This document shows positions 39,475-47,407 of a DNA stretch of 64,000 nucleotides, piece after piece (the first letter of the stretch is position 1; every line of letters begins with the position of its first letter). The notes under the pieces were generated by a model. The model did no database searches and was not told where the DNA came from. It was given only the letters and a program-made list of their open reading frames with translations. This stretch comes from Bacilli bacterium. Its GTDB lineage: Bacteria > Bacillota_I > Bacilli_A > RFN20 > CAG-826. The position numbers were made by a program, and so were the translations under genes. Location of the stretch: contig CAAFZT010000015.1 in NCBI GenBank assembly GCA_900767605.1, forward strand, positions 1-64,000. Direction: 5' to 3'.

Positions 39475-41886
39475 ATGAGTTACGACCACAAAGCAATCGA
39501 AGAAAAATGGCGTCAGGTTTGGGACGCTAAAAATGCGTTCTACTGCGATACGCACGATTTTTCCAAACCAAAATATTACGTTCTCGACATGTTCCCTTAT
39601 CCTTCGGGGCAAGGACTTCATGTGGGCCATCCAGAAGGCTATACTGCAACCGACATCGTTGCCCGTATGAAGAGGATGCAGGGCTTTAATGTCCTTCACC
39701 CGATGGGCTGGGATGCTTTTGGCTTGCCGGCAGAGCAATTCGCCATCAAGAACAACCAGCATCCTGATGTGTTCACCAAAAAGAACATCGCGAACTTCAA
39801 ACGTCAAATCAATTCCCTTGGCTTCTCTTATGATTGGAGCAAGGAAATCTCCACCACCGATCCTTCTTATTACAAATGGACGCAGTGGATTTTCGTCCAG
39901 ATGTTTAAGCATGATTTGGCCTATGTTGCCGATATCCCCGTCAATTATTGCCCTGAACTTGGTACGGTTTTAGCCAACGAAGAAGTCATTGACGGCAAGA
40001 GCGAACGTGGGGGATATCCTGTTATCCGAATGCCGATGAGGCAATGGATCCTTCGCATTACGGCCTATGCCGATAAGTTAGAAAAAGACTTAGAAGACTT
40101 GGATTGGCCGAAATCGACGCTGGAAATGCAAAGGAATTGGATCGGCAGAAGTTCCGGCGTTTCGATCCGCTTCCCCATTAAAGGCAAGGAAAACGAATTC
40201 TTTGATGTCTTCACTACGCGTGTGGATACCCTATTTGGCTGCACCTATTGCTGCTTGGCTCCCGAACATCCGCTCGTTCAAAAACTCGTTACCCCCGAAC
40301 AAAAAGAGGCCGTAGAAGCCTATGTGAAGGCCAGCGCTTCCAAATCCGATTTGGCCCGCACGGGTACCAATCAAAAAAAAACCGGCGTCTATTTGGGCGT
40401 AGAAGCCATTAATCCGATTAACGGAAAGGCCATTCCCGTCTATATTGCCGATTATGTTTTGGGCTCTTATGGTTCTGGTGCGGTAATGGCGGTTCCTGCT
40501 CACGATACCCGTGACTACGCTTTTGCCAAAAAGCACGACCTCCCCATTATCCAAGTTATTGAAGGGGATATTTCCGAATCGGCCTATACCGAAGACGGAA
40601 AGCATATGAATTCGTCCTTTGCCGATGGAATGAATATTGCCGATGCCAAAGCGGCGATCACCGCTAAACTCGTGGAGCTTGGCGCGGGCAAAGAAGTGGT
40701 TAATTACAAACTTCGCGATTGGATTTTCTCTCGTCAACGTTATTGGGGCGAGCCGATTCCCGTTGTTAAATTAGACGATGGAACGGAATTCCCACTTCCC
40801 GAAGATCAATTGCCGCTAGTTTTGCCGGAAATGGAACGTTATCAACCTTCTTCTAACGGGAAACCTCCGCTAAGCAATGCTCCAAAATCTTGGCTAGATT
40901 ACGTGACTCTCGATGGAAGACACGGCGAAAGAGAAACCAACACGATGCCGCAATGGGCGGGATCGTGTTGGTACTATATCCGCTACATCGATCCCCATAA
41001 TCCCGATGCGCTTTGCGATGAAAAATTGTTGAAGCATTGGCTCCCTGTGGACCTTTATATCGGAGGCGCCGAACACGCGGTTCTCCATTTGCTCTACGCT
41101 CGTTTCTGGCATAAATTCCTTTATGACATCGGCGTTGTCTCTTGCAAAGAACCGTTCCAAAAACTCTATCACCAAGGGATGATTTTGGGCGAAAACGGCG
41201 AAAAGATGTCCAAATCGCGCGGCAACGTCGTGAATCCGGATGCCGTTGTAGAAAGCCATGGCGCGGACTCGCTGCGACTGTTTGAAATGTTTGCTGGCCC
41301 GCTAAGCGAAGTGAAGCCATGGTCCACCAATGGGCTTGATGGGGCGAGACGCTTTATTGAACGCGTTTATCGTTTGGTGGACGAAGAACCTTATTGTTCT
41401 TTGCTAAGCGAAGAAAACGACGGCTCCTTGGATTACGCCTATAACGCGATGATTCAAAAAGTGACAAACGATTTTGAGGATCTTTCCTTCAATACCGCGA
41501 TTTCGGCGATGATGGTTTTTGTCAACGAATGCTATAAAGCCAAGAAATTATATAGTCCCTATATCGAGGGTTTGGTCCAAGTCTTCAGCTGCGTTTGCCC
41601 CTTTGTCGGGGAAGAAATGTGGCAAAAACTCGGCCACGAGGAATTGCTCACCTATCATCCTTGGCCCAAGGCGGATGCAACGAAACTCGTCAAAGAAACC
41701 GTGAAACTTGCGGTTTCGGTCAACGGCAAAATGAGAGACGTCATGGAACTTCCGCGTGACATCGCCCAAGAAGAAGCAGTGGCCTTGGCCAAAGCCAATC
41801 CCAAGATCGCTCCCTGGATTGAAGACAAGACGATTAAGAAAATCATCTTCGTCCCCGGACGCATTCTTAATATCGTCGCTTTATGA
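39475..41886 (+). CDS. leuS: Leucyl-tRNA synthetase
   Basis: 803 aa from ATG 39475. HIGH motif in PYPSGQGLHVGHPEGY (about 41-56), CP1 editing domain (TTRVDTLFGCTYC ... GSGAVMAVPAHDTRDYAFA), KMSKS motif GEKMSKSRGNVVNPD, anticodon-binding helices and the C-terminal VNGKMRD domain. It charges tRNA-Leu with proofreading. TATAAT (39461-39466) ends 8 nt before the ATG and there is no ribosome site, so it looks leaderless; the TTG at 39466 would overlap the -10. Confidence 0.96.
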   Translation: MSYDHKAIEEKWRQVWDAKNAFYCDTHDFSKPKYYVLDMFPYPSGQGLHVGHPEGYTATDIVARMKRMQGFNVLHPMGWDAFGLPAEQFAIKNNQHPDVFTKKNIANFKRQINSLGFSYDWSKEISTTDPSYYKWTQWIFVQMFKHDLAYVADIPVNYCPELGTVLANEEVIDGKSERGGYPVIRMPMRQWILRITAYADKLEKDLEDLDWPKSTLEMQRNWIGRSSGVSIRFPIKGKENEFFDVFTTRVDTLFGCTYCCLAPEHPLVQKLVTPEQKEAVEAYVKASASKSDLARTGTNQKKTGVYLGVEAINPINGKAIPVYIADYVLGSYGSGAVMAVPAHDTRDYAFAKKHDLPIIQVIEGDISESAYTEDGKHMNSSFADGMNIADAKAAITAKLVELGAGKEVVNYKLRDWIFSRQRYWGEPIPVVKLDDGTEFPLPEDQLPLVLPEMERYQPSSNGKPPLSNAPKSWLDYVTLDGRHGERETNTMPQWAGSCWYYIRYIDPHNPDALCDEKLLKHWLPVDLYIGGAEHAVLHLLYARFWHKFLYDIGVVSCKEPFQKLYHQGMILGENGEKMSKSRGNVVNPDAVVESHGADSLRLFEMFAGPLSEVKPWSTNGLDGARRFIERVYRLVDEEPYCSLLSEENDGSLDYAYNAMIQKVTNDFEDLSFNTAISAMMVFVNECYKAKKLYSPYIEGLVQVFSCVCPFVGEEMWQKLGHEELLTYHPWPKADATKLVKETVKLAVSVNGKMRDVMELPRDIAQEEAVALAKANPKIAPWIEDKTIKKIIFVPGRILNIVAL

Positions 41887-41890
41887 AAAT

Positions 41891-41918
41891 AACGGACCTG
41901 GAAACGGGTCCGTTTTTT
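41891..41918 (+). terminator. Terminator of leuS
   Basis: AACGGACC (41891-41898) / GGTCCGTT (41907-41914), 8-nt loop, T-run to 41918. The 230 nt up to the next gene show only an A/T-rich stretch and TAGAAT (about 42108) that may be a -10 box. Confidence 0.85.
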
Positions 41919-42146
41919 ATAGGGAGTTGCCTCCTTTGCTTTTTGCCCCTTTATTTCTATATATAAATAGAAAGGATGGTAAGACGAGGATTCTGAAAAA
42001 GAGGAAACCCGCTGCGAAAAAGAAGTGTTTTTGAAGGAAAACAACCAAAAAGATGCAAGTTATTTTCAAAAGATGTGATTTTTTGTTTCATTCCAATGAA
42101 AAATGCTTAGAATAACGAATATAACAAAATCAAAGGGGATTTGTTT

Positions 42147-43349
42147 ATGAAATTAAAGAAGTCGATTTGGTTGCAAAGCACGATTGTCGGGGGAATTCTC
42201 GTGTTCCTTTCCGCCTTTTGCATTGGTTTGGGCGGCGTTGCCGATTGGATTCCCGGTGGGAAAAACCATGGCGTCCGCTTCGGCTTGAAGGCAGCGATTG
42301 ATGAATATTGCGCTGTCTGGGCCGGACAAAGCAATGGAAAGTGTGCTTTAATCATGGCTGGTTGCATCATCCTGGCCGTCCTGTTTGCCATCCTTTGCTC
42401 CATCTTCCTTGCCAAAAAGAAAAAATATTTTGGCTTTATCGGAATGGCTATCGATGTTTTGGGCATCCTGTTCTTCCCGTTCACGGTGATTCTTGCGAAT
42501 CAGCTCATCAACGCTGGAGCGATGACTCCCGCTCCGATGTGGATTATTCTTATTTCCGTTTTGGCCTTGTTTGTTGGTCAATTTGAAGCCACGGTTGGTC
42601 TTCTCCTTTCTCCGGCCCATTGCGCAGCCGATGCCCAAGAAGAAGCGGAAGAAAAGCCCGTGGAAGAAGAAAAGCCCGTTTTTGATGAAGAAGCGGCTCG
42701 TCGTGTTGCCGACGAAGAAATCAAAAAAGCCTTAACGGCTCGCGAAAGCAATGAAGTCAAGCCGTTAAGCGAAGAAGAAATCAAGAAGATCGTCGACGAA
42801 GCCATCGCGGGTCACGTGGAAGAACTTCACACCGAATACGTGGAAGAAGAAACTCCCGCGGAAGAACCTAAGGAAGAAGAACCCGTGGAAGAAGCGGAAG
42901 AAACTAGTGAAGAAACCGAAGACGAAGAAGATCCCTTTGGAAAACTTCGCGCCAAAAAACGCGCTTCCTTCGAAACTCGCTTGAAGAAATCTGACGCGGA
43001 CCTCCGTCATAAATATTATGATCTCCGCGACTACATCAAATCTTATGGAGCGACCAACCGCATCTCGATTCCGGGGGACACCTTCTCTGCCCACCGCGAA
43101 CGCTTGGTCTTCCTCACGATCACTGGCAAGCACATGAAAGCTTATTTTGCCCTTGATCCGAAAGATTACGAAAAGAGCCCGATTCCAGTGGAAGGCGTCG
43201 ATACGAAGAAATTCCAAGACGTTCCGACTTGCCTCCGCATCAAGAGCGACCTCTCCTTCCGTCGCGCCCAAAAACTCGTCGATGATTTGATGGCGAAGAA
43301 GGGTCTCGTTAAGAAAGAAGAAGATAAGCCTGAAGAAGCGGCGAAATAA
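42147..43349 (+). CDS. Tetraspan membrane protein with Glu-rich linker and soluble C-terminal domain
   Basis: 400 aa from ATG 42147 with AAAGGGG about 9 nt upstream. Four transmembrane helices (about 8-30, 68-92, 98-118, 130-155). A very acidic linker (about 160-270, runs of EEE and EEPVEE) leads to a compact domain (about 275-385) with LRHKYYDLRDYIKSYG, a strand GKHMKAYFALDPKDY and LSFRRAQKLVDDLMAKKGL. That last domain resembles one I have seen repeated in Firmicutes hypothetical proteins, but I cannot name it. Function unknown. Monocistronic, with its own terminator. Confidence 0.7.
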   Translation: MKLKKSIWLQSTIVGGILVFLSAFCIGLGGVADWIPGGKNHGVRFGLKAAIDEYCAVWAGQSNGKCALIMAGCIILAVLFAILCSIFLAKKKKYFGFIGMAIDVLGILFFPFTVILANQLINAGAMTPAPMWIILISVLALFVGQFEATVGLLLSPAHCAADAQEEAEEKPVEEEKPVFDEEAARRVADEEIKKALTARESNEVKPLSEEEIKKIVDEAIAGHVEELHTEYVEEETPAEEPKEEEPVEEAEETSEETEDEEDPFGKLRAKKRASFETRLKKSDADLRHKYYDLRDYIKSYGATNRISIPGDTFSAHRERLVFLTITGKHMKAYFALDPKDYEKSPIPVEGVDTKKFQDVPTCLRIKSDLSFRRAQKLVDDLMAKKGLVKKEEDKPEEAAK

Positions 43350-43366
43350 GTTCACTTCCTTGGTTT

Positions 43367-43393
43367 AAAAAGCGCCAGCGATGGCGCTTTTTT
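43367..43393 (+). terminator. Terminator of the Glu-rich membrane protein gene
   Basis: AAAAAGCGCCA (43367-43377), loop GCGA, TGGCGCTTTTTT (43382-43393). Confidence 0.9.
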
Positions 43394-43433
43394 CATGTTT
43401 GGGCATCAAAATGAAAGAAATATAAAATAGTTG

Positions 43434-43462
43434 TTGAAACCGCGCTTCCCATTTCCTATAAT
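43434..43462 (+). promoter_or_regulatory. tRNA-Thr promoter
   Basis: TTGAAA (43434-43439), 17-nt spacer, perfect TATAAT (43457-43462). The leader then forms a hairpin TTGCCGA (43468-43475 region) / TCGGCAA (43495-43501) just before the tRNA. Confidence 0.85.
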
Positions 43463-43504
43463 CTCACTTGCCGATTTGAGTTTGTAGCGAGCTCTCGGCA
43501 AACC

Positions 43505-43578
43505 GCCCTCATAGTTCAGCGGTAGAACGGATCCATGGTAAGGATCAGACCTCTTTTCGACTAAGGGTGAGGGCACCA
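43505..43578 (+). tRNA. tRNA-Thr (GGT)
   Basis: 74 nt including encoded CCA. Acceptor GCCCTCA/TGAGGGC, D stem GTTC/GAAC, anticodon stem GATCC/GGATC with loop ATGGTAA (anticodon GGT), 4-nt variable region, T stem CTCTT/AAGGG with loop TTCGACT. Confidence 0.95.
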
Positions 43579-43590
43579 GATAACAAAATC

Positions 43591-43620
43591 AGGCTTAACC
43601 AAAGTGGTTAGGCCTTTTTT
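43591..43620 (+). terminator. Terminator of tRNA-Thr
   Basis: AGGCTTAACC (43591-43600) / GGTTAGGCCT (43606-43615) with one G:U pair, loop AAAGT, then six T. Confidence 0.9.
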
Positions 43621-43761
43621 CGTCCTCGTTCTTTCGTGGGAAATTTCAAAGGGCAACTGCCACCGTTTTTGCGATGACTGGTCGTTTTTGCTCTTACGCT
43701 TTTCTTTTCATTCTTCGCATGTTTTGGATTATAATTCCATTCAACACAAGGAGTATTTACA

Positions 43762-44613
43762 ATGAAAATTGCCATTACTGCCGAATCCACGATTGACCTG
43801 CCCAAGAGTCTTTTGACGGAATTTGGCATCCGCACCTTGCCTTTTTCTCTCATCATGGGCGAAGAACAGGTATTGGATGGAGAGGCCAATAGCGACGACC
43901 TCTATGCTTTTGTTGCAGAAACCGGGAAATTGCCCGCGACAGCCGCGGTGAACGATTACCAATATGAAGAATTCTTCCGGGATGTTTTGAAGGATTCCGA
44001 CGCCGTGGTCCATTTCTCCCTTTCTTCTAAGATTTCCGCGGCCTGCAACAATGCAACACGCGTATCTCATGAAGAAGAATTCGAAGGAAAGGTTTTCGTG
44101 ATCGATACCCTTTCTCTTTCTACTGGCATTGCTTTGCTTGCTATCCGCGGGGTGAAACTTGCCGAACAAGGTGCTACGCCCGAAGAAATCGTAAAAGACA
44201 TCGAAACGGCTAGAACCAAGGATCAAACGAGTTTTGTCATCGAAACCCTCGATTATCTTTACAAAGGGGGCCGTTGCTCTAAACTCGCCCTCTTCGGCGC
44301 GAATTTGATGAAGATCAAGCCCCAAATCCTCATGATTAACGGGGGGATGGGCCCGGGGAAGAAATACACCGGCAACATCGAAAAGGCGATCCATAAATAC
44401 GTCGAAGACATTTTAAAACAATTCCCCAACGCGGATTTGGACCTTGTCTTTGTCACCACCACGCTTCAAAAGGACAAGGAATACATTGCGGAAGATGTGG
44501 CTAAGAGAATGCATGAATTCGGGTTCAAACGCGTGGAAATCACTCACGCGGGCGGAACGATTTCTTGCCATTGCGGGCCGAATACCCTAGGAATCCTTTA
44601 CCTCACTAAATAA
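43762..44613 (+). CDS. DegV family fatty-acid-binding protein
   Basis: 283 aa. Opens with ITAESTIDLPKSLLTEFGI and has the DegV fatty-acid pocket signatures HFSLSSKISAACNNA and DTLSLSTGIALLA, plus the C-terminal HAGGTISCHCGPNTLGI. DegV/FakB proteins bind one fatty acid and present it to the kinase FakA for phospholipid synthesis; FakA is not in this window. Ribosome site AAGGAG lies about 10 nt before the ATG, and TATAAT lies at about 43730. Confidence 0.92.
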   Translation: MKIAITAESTIDLPKSLLTEFGIRTLPFSLIMGEEQVLDGEANSDDLYAFVAETGKLPATAAVNDYQYEEFFRDVLKDSDAVVHFSLSSKISAACNNATRVSHEEEFEGKVFVIDTLSLSTGIALLAIRGVKLAEQGATPEEIVKDIETARTKDQTSFVIETLDYLYKGGRCSKLALFGANLMKIKPQILMINGGMGPGKKYTGNIEKAIHKYVEDILKQFPNADLDLVFVTTTLQKDKEYIAEDVAKRMHEFGFKRVEITHAGGTISCHCGPNTLGILYLTK

Positions 44614-44631
44614 GGAAAACAAAGTTACAAA

Positions 44632-44652
44632 GAGGGGCTCGCCCCTCTTTTT
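44632..44652 (+). terminator. Terminator of the DegV gene
   Basis: GAGGGGC (44632-44638) / GCCCCTC (44641-44647), tight loop around TC, then TTTTT. Confidence 0.85.
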
Positions 44653-44699
44653 GCTTGCACCCACTAGGAAGTTCAGGAATCTTGTCATATAATCAAGGC

Positions 44700-45839
44700 A
44701 TGAAAAAACCGCTCATAATGGCGACTTTAGCCCTCTGCGGTTTAAGCCTTGCTTCCTGTGGACCCAAGACTTATGCCTTAGAAGACTATGTCCAAGACCT
44801 TGCCCTTTTTAAAGACAAGGATGAAATCAAGGTGATGCAGCTCACCGATTTGCACGCGAATTTCGCGACCGATTTCCCCAAGCAAAAAGCCTTCTGGGGC
44901 TCTTTGATCGAAGCTGCCAAACCGTCTCTAATCATGTTGACGGGGGATAATGTCCTTAACGCAAGCAAGCACACCGTGACTTCGCTTCTAGATACCTTTA
45001 ACGAATTATGCGAAGAAAATGACTGCTATTTCGGCTTAATCTGGGGCAATCATGATAAAGAAGGGACCTATGATCCCGCCTATTGGTTAGGAGAAAGCAA
45101 GAAGCGTTTGCGCTCGGTGTATCATGAGCTTCCTGGCGACAATGTTTACGGCCGTTCTAATTATGTTTTGAATTTAACGGACGGGGCGAATACCTATTGG
45201 CAGGTCTATGCCTTGGATTCGAATTCCCTTATTTCCAAAAACCCGTTGAAATTCACCTACGATATCATCCATGAAGATCAGGTGAAGTGGTTTGCCGAGG
45301 AAAGCGATTTGGCGGCTAAAAAAGACGGGGAAGGCCATATTGTTTCGTATGTTCCGTCTTTGGTTTATTTCCATATTCCTTTATGGGAACTCGAATACGC
45401 GTATCGTCTTGCCAGACTTAATCCCGACGTTTCGGAAGCTCCCGGAACCTTGTTTGGGTATTCCGGAGAAGAAAGAGAAGCCCCTTTTGATTCCACGGAT
45501 CTAGGCAAAACCCAGTCCTGGGTCGGTTATAAAAATTCCGGATTCTTCGAAGTGGCCGAGCAAAAAGGAACCCGCGGCATTTTCTGGGGCCATGACCACA
45601 AATCCAATTTCGTGGCCAAATACGCCAGCGCGAAAAACTATCGCGATGCCAGCAACGCCATCGTAATGGGGTATGGTTTAAAGTCCAGTTGCGATCTTTC
45701 TTATCTTGCCGATATGATGGGCGCGACGGTTTCCACGATTAAAAAGGATGGAAGCGTGAGTTACGCCCGGTATTACCAAACCTATCAAGACAATTACGAA
45801 ACGGGGACTCCAATCCGCGTGGAGGAGATGGGATTATGA
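44700..45839 (+). CDS. Metallophosphoesterase lipoprotein
   Basis: 379 aa from ATG 44700. Signal peptide with lipobox LSLASC-G (Cys about 20), so anchored outside the membrane. Calcineurin-like motifs in order: TDLHANF (DxH), MLTGDNV (GDN), IWGNHDKEG (GNHD), FHIPLWE and GHDHKSNF (GHDH). It should hydrolyse phosphoesters with two metal ions; the substrate is unknown. TATAAT (44688-44693) ends 6 nt before the ATG and there is no proper ribosome site, so leaderless translation is likely. It overlaps the next membrane protein gene by 4 nt. Confidence 0.88.
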   Translation: MKKPLIMATLALCGLSLASCGPKTYALEDYVQDLALFKDKDEIKVMQLTDLHANFATDFPKQKAFWGSLIEAAKPSLIMLTGDNVLNASKHTVTSLLDTFNELCEENDCYFGLIWGNHDKEGTYDPAYWLGESKKRLRSVYHELPGDNVYGRSNYVLNLTDGANTYWQVYALDSNSLISKNPLKFTYDIIHEDQVKWFAEESDLAAKKDGEGHIVSYVPSLVYFHIPLWELEYAYRLARLNPDVSEAPGTLFGYSGEEREAPFDSTDLGKTQSWVGYKNSGFFEVAEQKGTRGIFWGHDHKSNFVAKYASAKNYRDASNAIVMGYGLKSSCDLSYLADMMGATVSTIKKDGSVSYARYYQTYQDNYETGTPIRVEEMGL

Positions 45840-46792
45840 AGAAAAGAACTTGGCTTTTGATGCTAGAGGGGATGCTTTTCGCCTTTGCTGGGGTAGGAAT
45901 GTACCTCTGCGGTTGGTTTTTCCTTCAGCGCGTGACGTCTACGGACATGCATTTGCTAGAAACCCTTCCTTATATGCTTTCTTTGCTTTTCCCAACCTAT
46001 GGACTTTTCGTTCTGCATTTGGTGCTTTGGCCGCATTCCCCCAAGCGTCGTAAATTGACTTTTCTCGTTAATGGTCTTGTGTTCGTGGGATTAGGTTTAT
46101 TCCTGGTTATCTACGATTTGGCGTTACTAGGAAGCGGAATATTCCCTTCTTTGGTTTGGGGTTTAATTCATCCTCTTTATCCCTTGGACACCTTCCTTTT
46201 CGGGATTCTTTTTGCAGGTATCGGGGTCTTGGTGTTCCTCTACGGACTAAAAAAGGCCGATTTGAATGTCGATCAAGTTCCTTATTTCCCTGCCAAGACG
46301 AAACGGAGCAAAGTGATTCTCCATTCCATTTTGTTCCCGATTTATGTCGTTCTTGTTTTATTTTTCACTGGGGATTTGCTTTATTTCTTCCATACTTTGG
46401 ATTATGAAATGCAAAACGTGGGCATCATGATTCCTATTTATCTTTTGATGCTTTCTTTGCCACTAGGCTTAGGGTTATATGAATATTACCTCCGTCCGAA
46501 AAAGCAGGAAAAAGTCTATCTTGGCTTGATGCTTCGCGGCGTTCCCTGCTACTTGCTTGTTTCGGTTATTCTTTCCCTTTGGGCCTATTTTGGATTACTA
46601 AAAAATCCTTTGGCCTTCTCCGAATCTTTCTTTGCGATTTTCCCGTTAGATGGAGAAGCTTCCGTCGCGGTAGGGCCCTTGCTTTTATACGCATTGAATC
46701 TATTGACCCCTCTTATTTATCTCCTCTCGTTCATCTTCACGAAGACGCATGAAGCAACCCCTTGCCAAGAAGTGAGCGAGAAACGCGACTAA
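45836..46792 (+). CDS. Polytopic membrane protein, unknown
   Basis: 318 aa with about eight hydrophobic helices spread over the whole length and a short charged C-terminus (KTHEATPCQEVSEKRD). No family recognised. The start overlaps the stop of the metallophosphoesterase lipoprotein gene (ATGA), so the two are coupled and the proteins may form one membrane unit. Confidence 0.72.
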   Translation: MKKRTWLLMLEGMLFAFAGVGMYLCGWFFLQRVTSTDMHLLETLPYMLSLLFPTYGLFVLHLVLWPHSPKRRKLTFLVNGLVFVGLGLFLVIYDLALLGSGIFPSLVWGLIHPLYPLDTFLFGILFAGIGVLVFLYGLKKADLNVDQVPYFPAKTKRSKVILHSILFPIYVVLVLFFTGDLLYFFHTLDYEMQNVGIMIPIYLLMLSLPLGLGLYEYYLRPKKQEKVYLGLMLRGVPCYLLVSVILSLWAYFGLLKNPLAFSESFFAIFPLDGEASVAVGPLLLYALNLLTPLIYLLSFIFTKTHEATPCQEVSEKRD

Positions 46793-46818
46793 GACTTTCT
46801 TTCTTAAAAGAAATAGGG

Positions 46819-46927
46819 TATATTGATGGTGCGGAAATCCCGTCGAGGTTCCGTGTTGCGCACATATTTTGGAGTGGACGTAACGGTCCGCTCTTTCTTT
46901 TATGGGCAACCCTTCAAAGGAGGAGAC
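46819..46927 (+). promoter_or_regulatory. Promoter and attenuator-like leader of the rimP-nusA operon
   Basis: TATATT (46819-46824) is a candidate -10. The leader has one hairpin CGGAA/TTCCG (about 46832-46853) and then GAGTGGAC (46872-46879) / GTCCGCTC (46886-46893) followed by TTTCTTTT, a terminator-like structure 24 nt before the rimP ribosome site. It may attenuate the operon, plausibly under NusA control. Confidence 0.5.
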
Positions 46928-47383
46928 ATGAACGAAGAAGCAAAAGTCGTCAAAATTTTAGAAACCCCGTTAAAAGAAAAGGGGTATGAAATCGTCTCGA
47001 TACGCTTTGTTAGCGGACAGGAACCACGGCTAGAAATCGTCGTGGATCGCGTGGAGCCGATTGGGCTAGACGATATCGTCGAATTAAGCGGATTTGTTTC
47101 CAATTTGTTGGACGAAGCCGACCCCATTGAGGCGGCTTATACGCTGGACCTCTCTAGCGCCGGCGCCGAAAAGAAAATCGACGTTGAAAAGCTTCCGAGC
47201 TACGTTGGAAGATTCGTTCACCTTCATTTGTCTCACCCCTTCAAAGGCGAAAACATCTTCGAGGGAACATTACTCAGCATGGGAGAGGAAACGGTCTTGC
47301 TTGTGAAAGACAAGAGTAAGAAAAAAGAAATCCGCTTCCCCACCAATACGATCGACGGCGCCCGTCTCGCCATCGAATTCTAA
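46928..47383 (+). CDS. rimP: Ribosome maturation factor RimP
   Basis: 151 aa from ATG 46928 with ribosome site AAAGGAGG; in-frame codons upstream belong to the leader. N-domain (1-85: GYEIVSIRFVSGQEPRLEIVVDR; LDLSSAGAEKKI) and C-domain SH3-like (86-151) are typical. It helps assemble the 30S subunit. First gene of the conserved rimP-nusA-ylxR-ylxQ-infB-rbfA operon. Confidence 0.93.
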   Translation: MNEEAKVVKILETPLKEKGYEIVSIRFVSGQEPRLEIVVDRVEPIGLDDIVELSGFVSNLLDEADPIEAAYTLDLSSAGAEKKIDVEKLPSYVGRFVHLHLSHPFKGENIFEGTLLSMGEETVLLVKDKSKKKEIRFPTNTIDGARLAIEF

Positions 47384-47407
47384 TCAAATGCAGAAAGGAA
47401 AAAGCAC

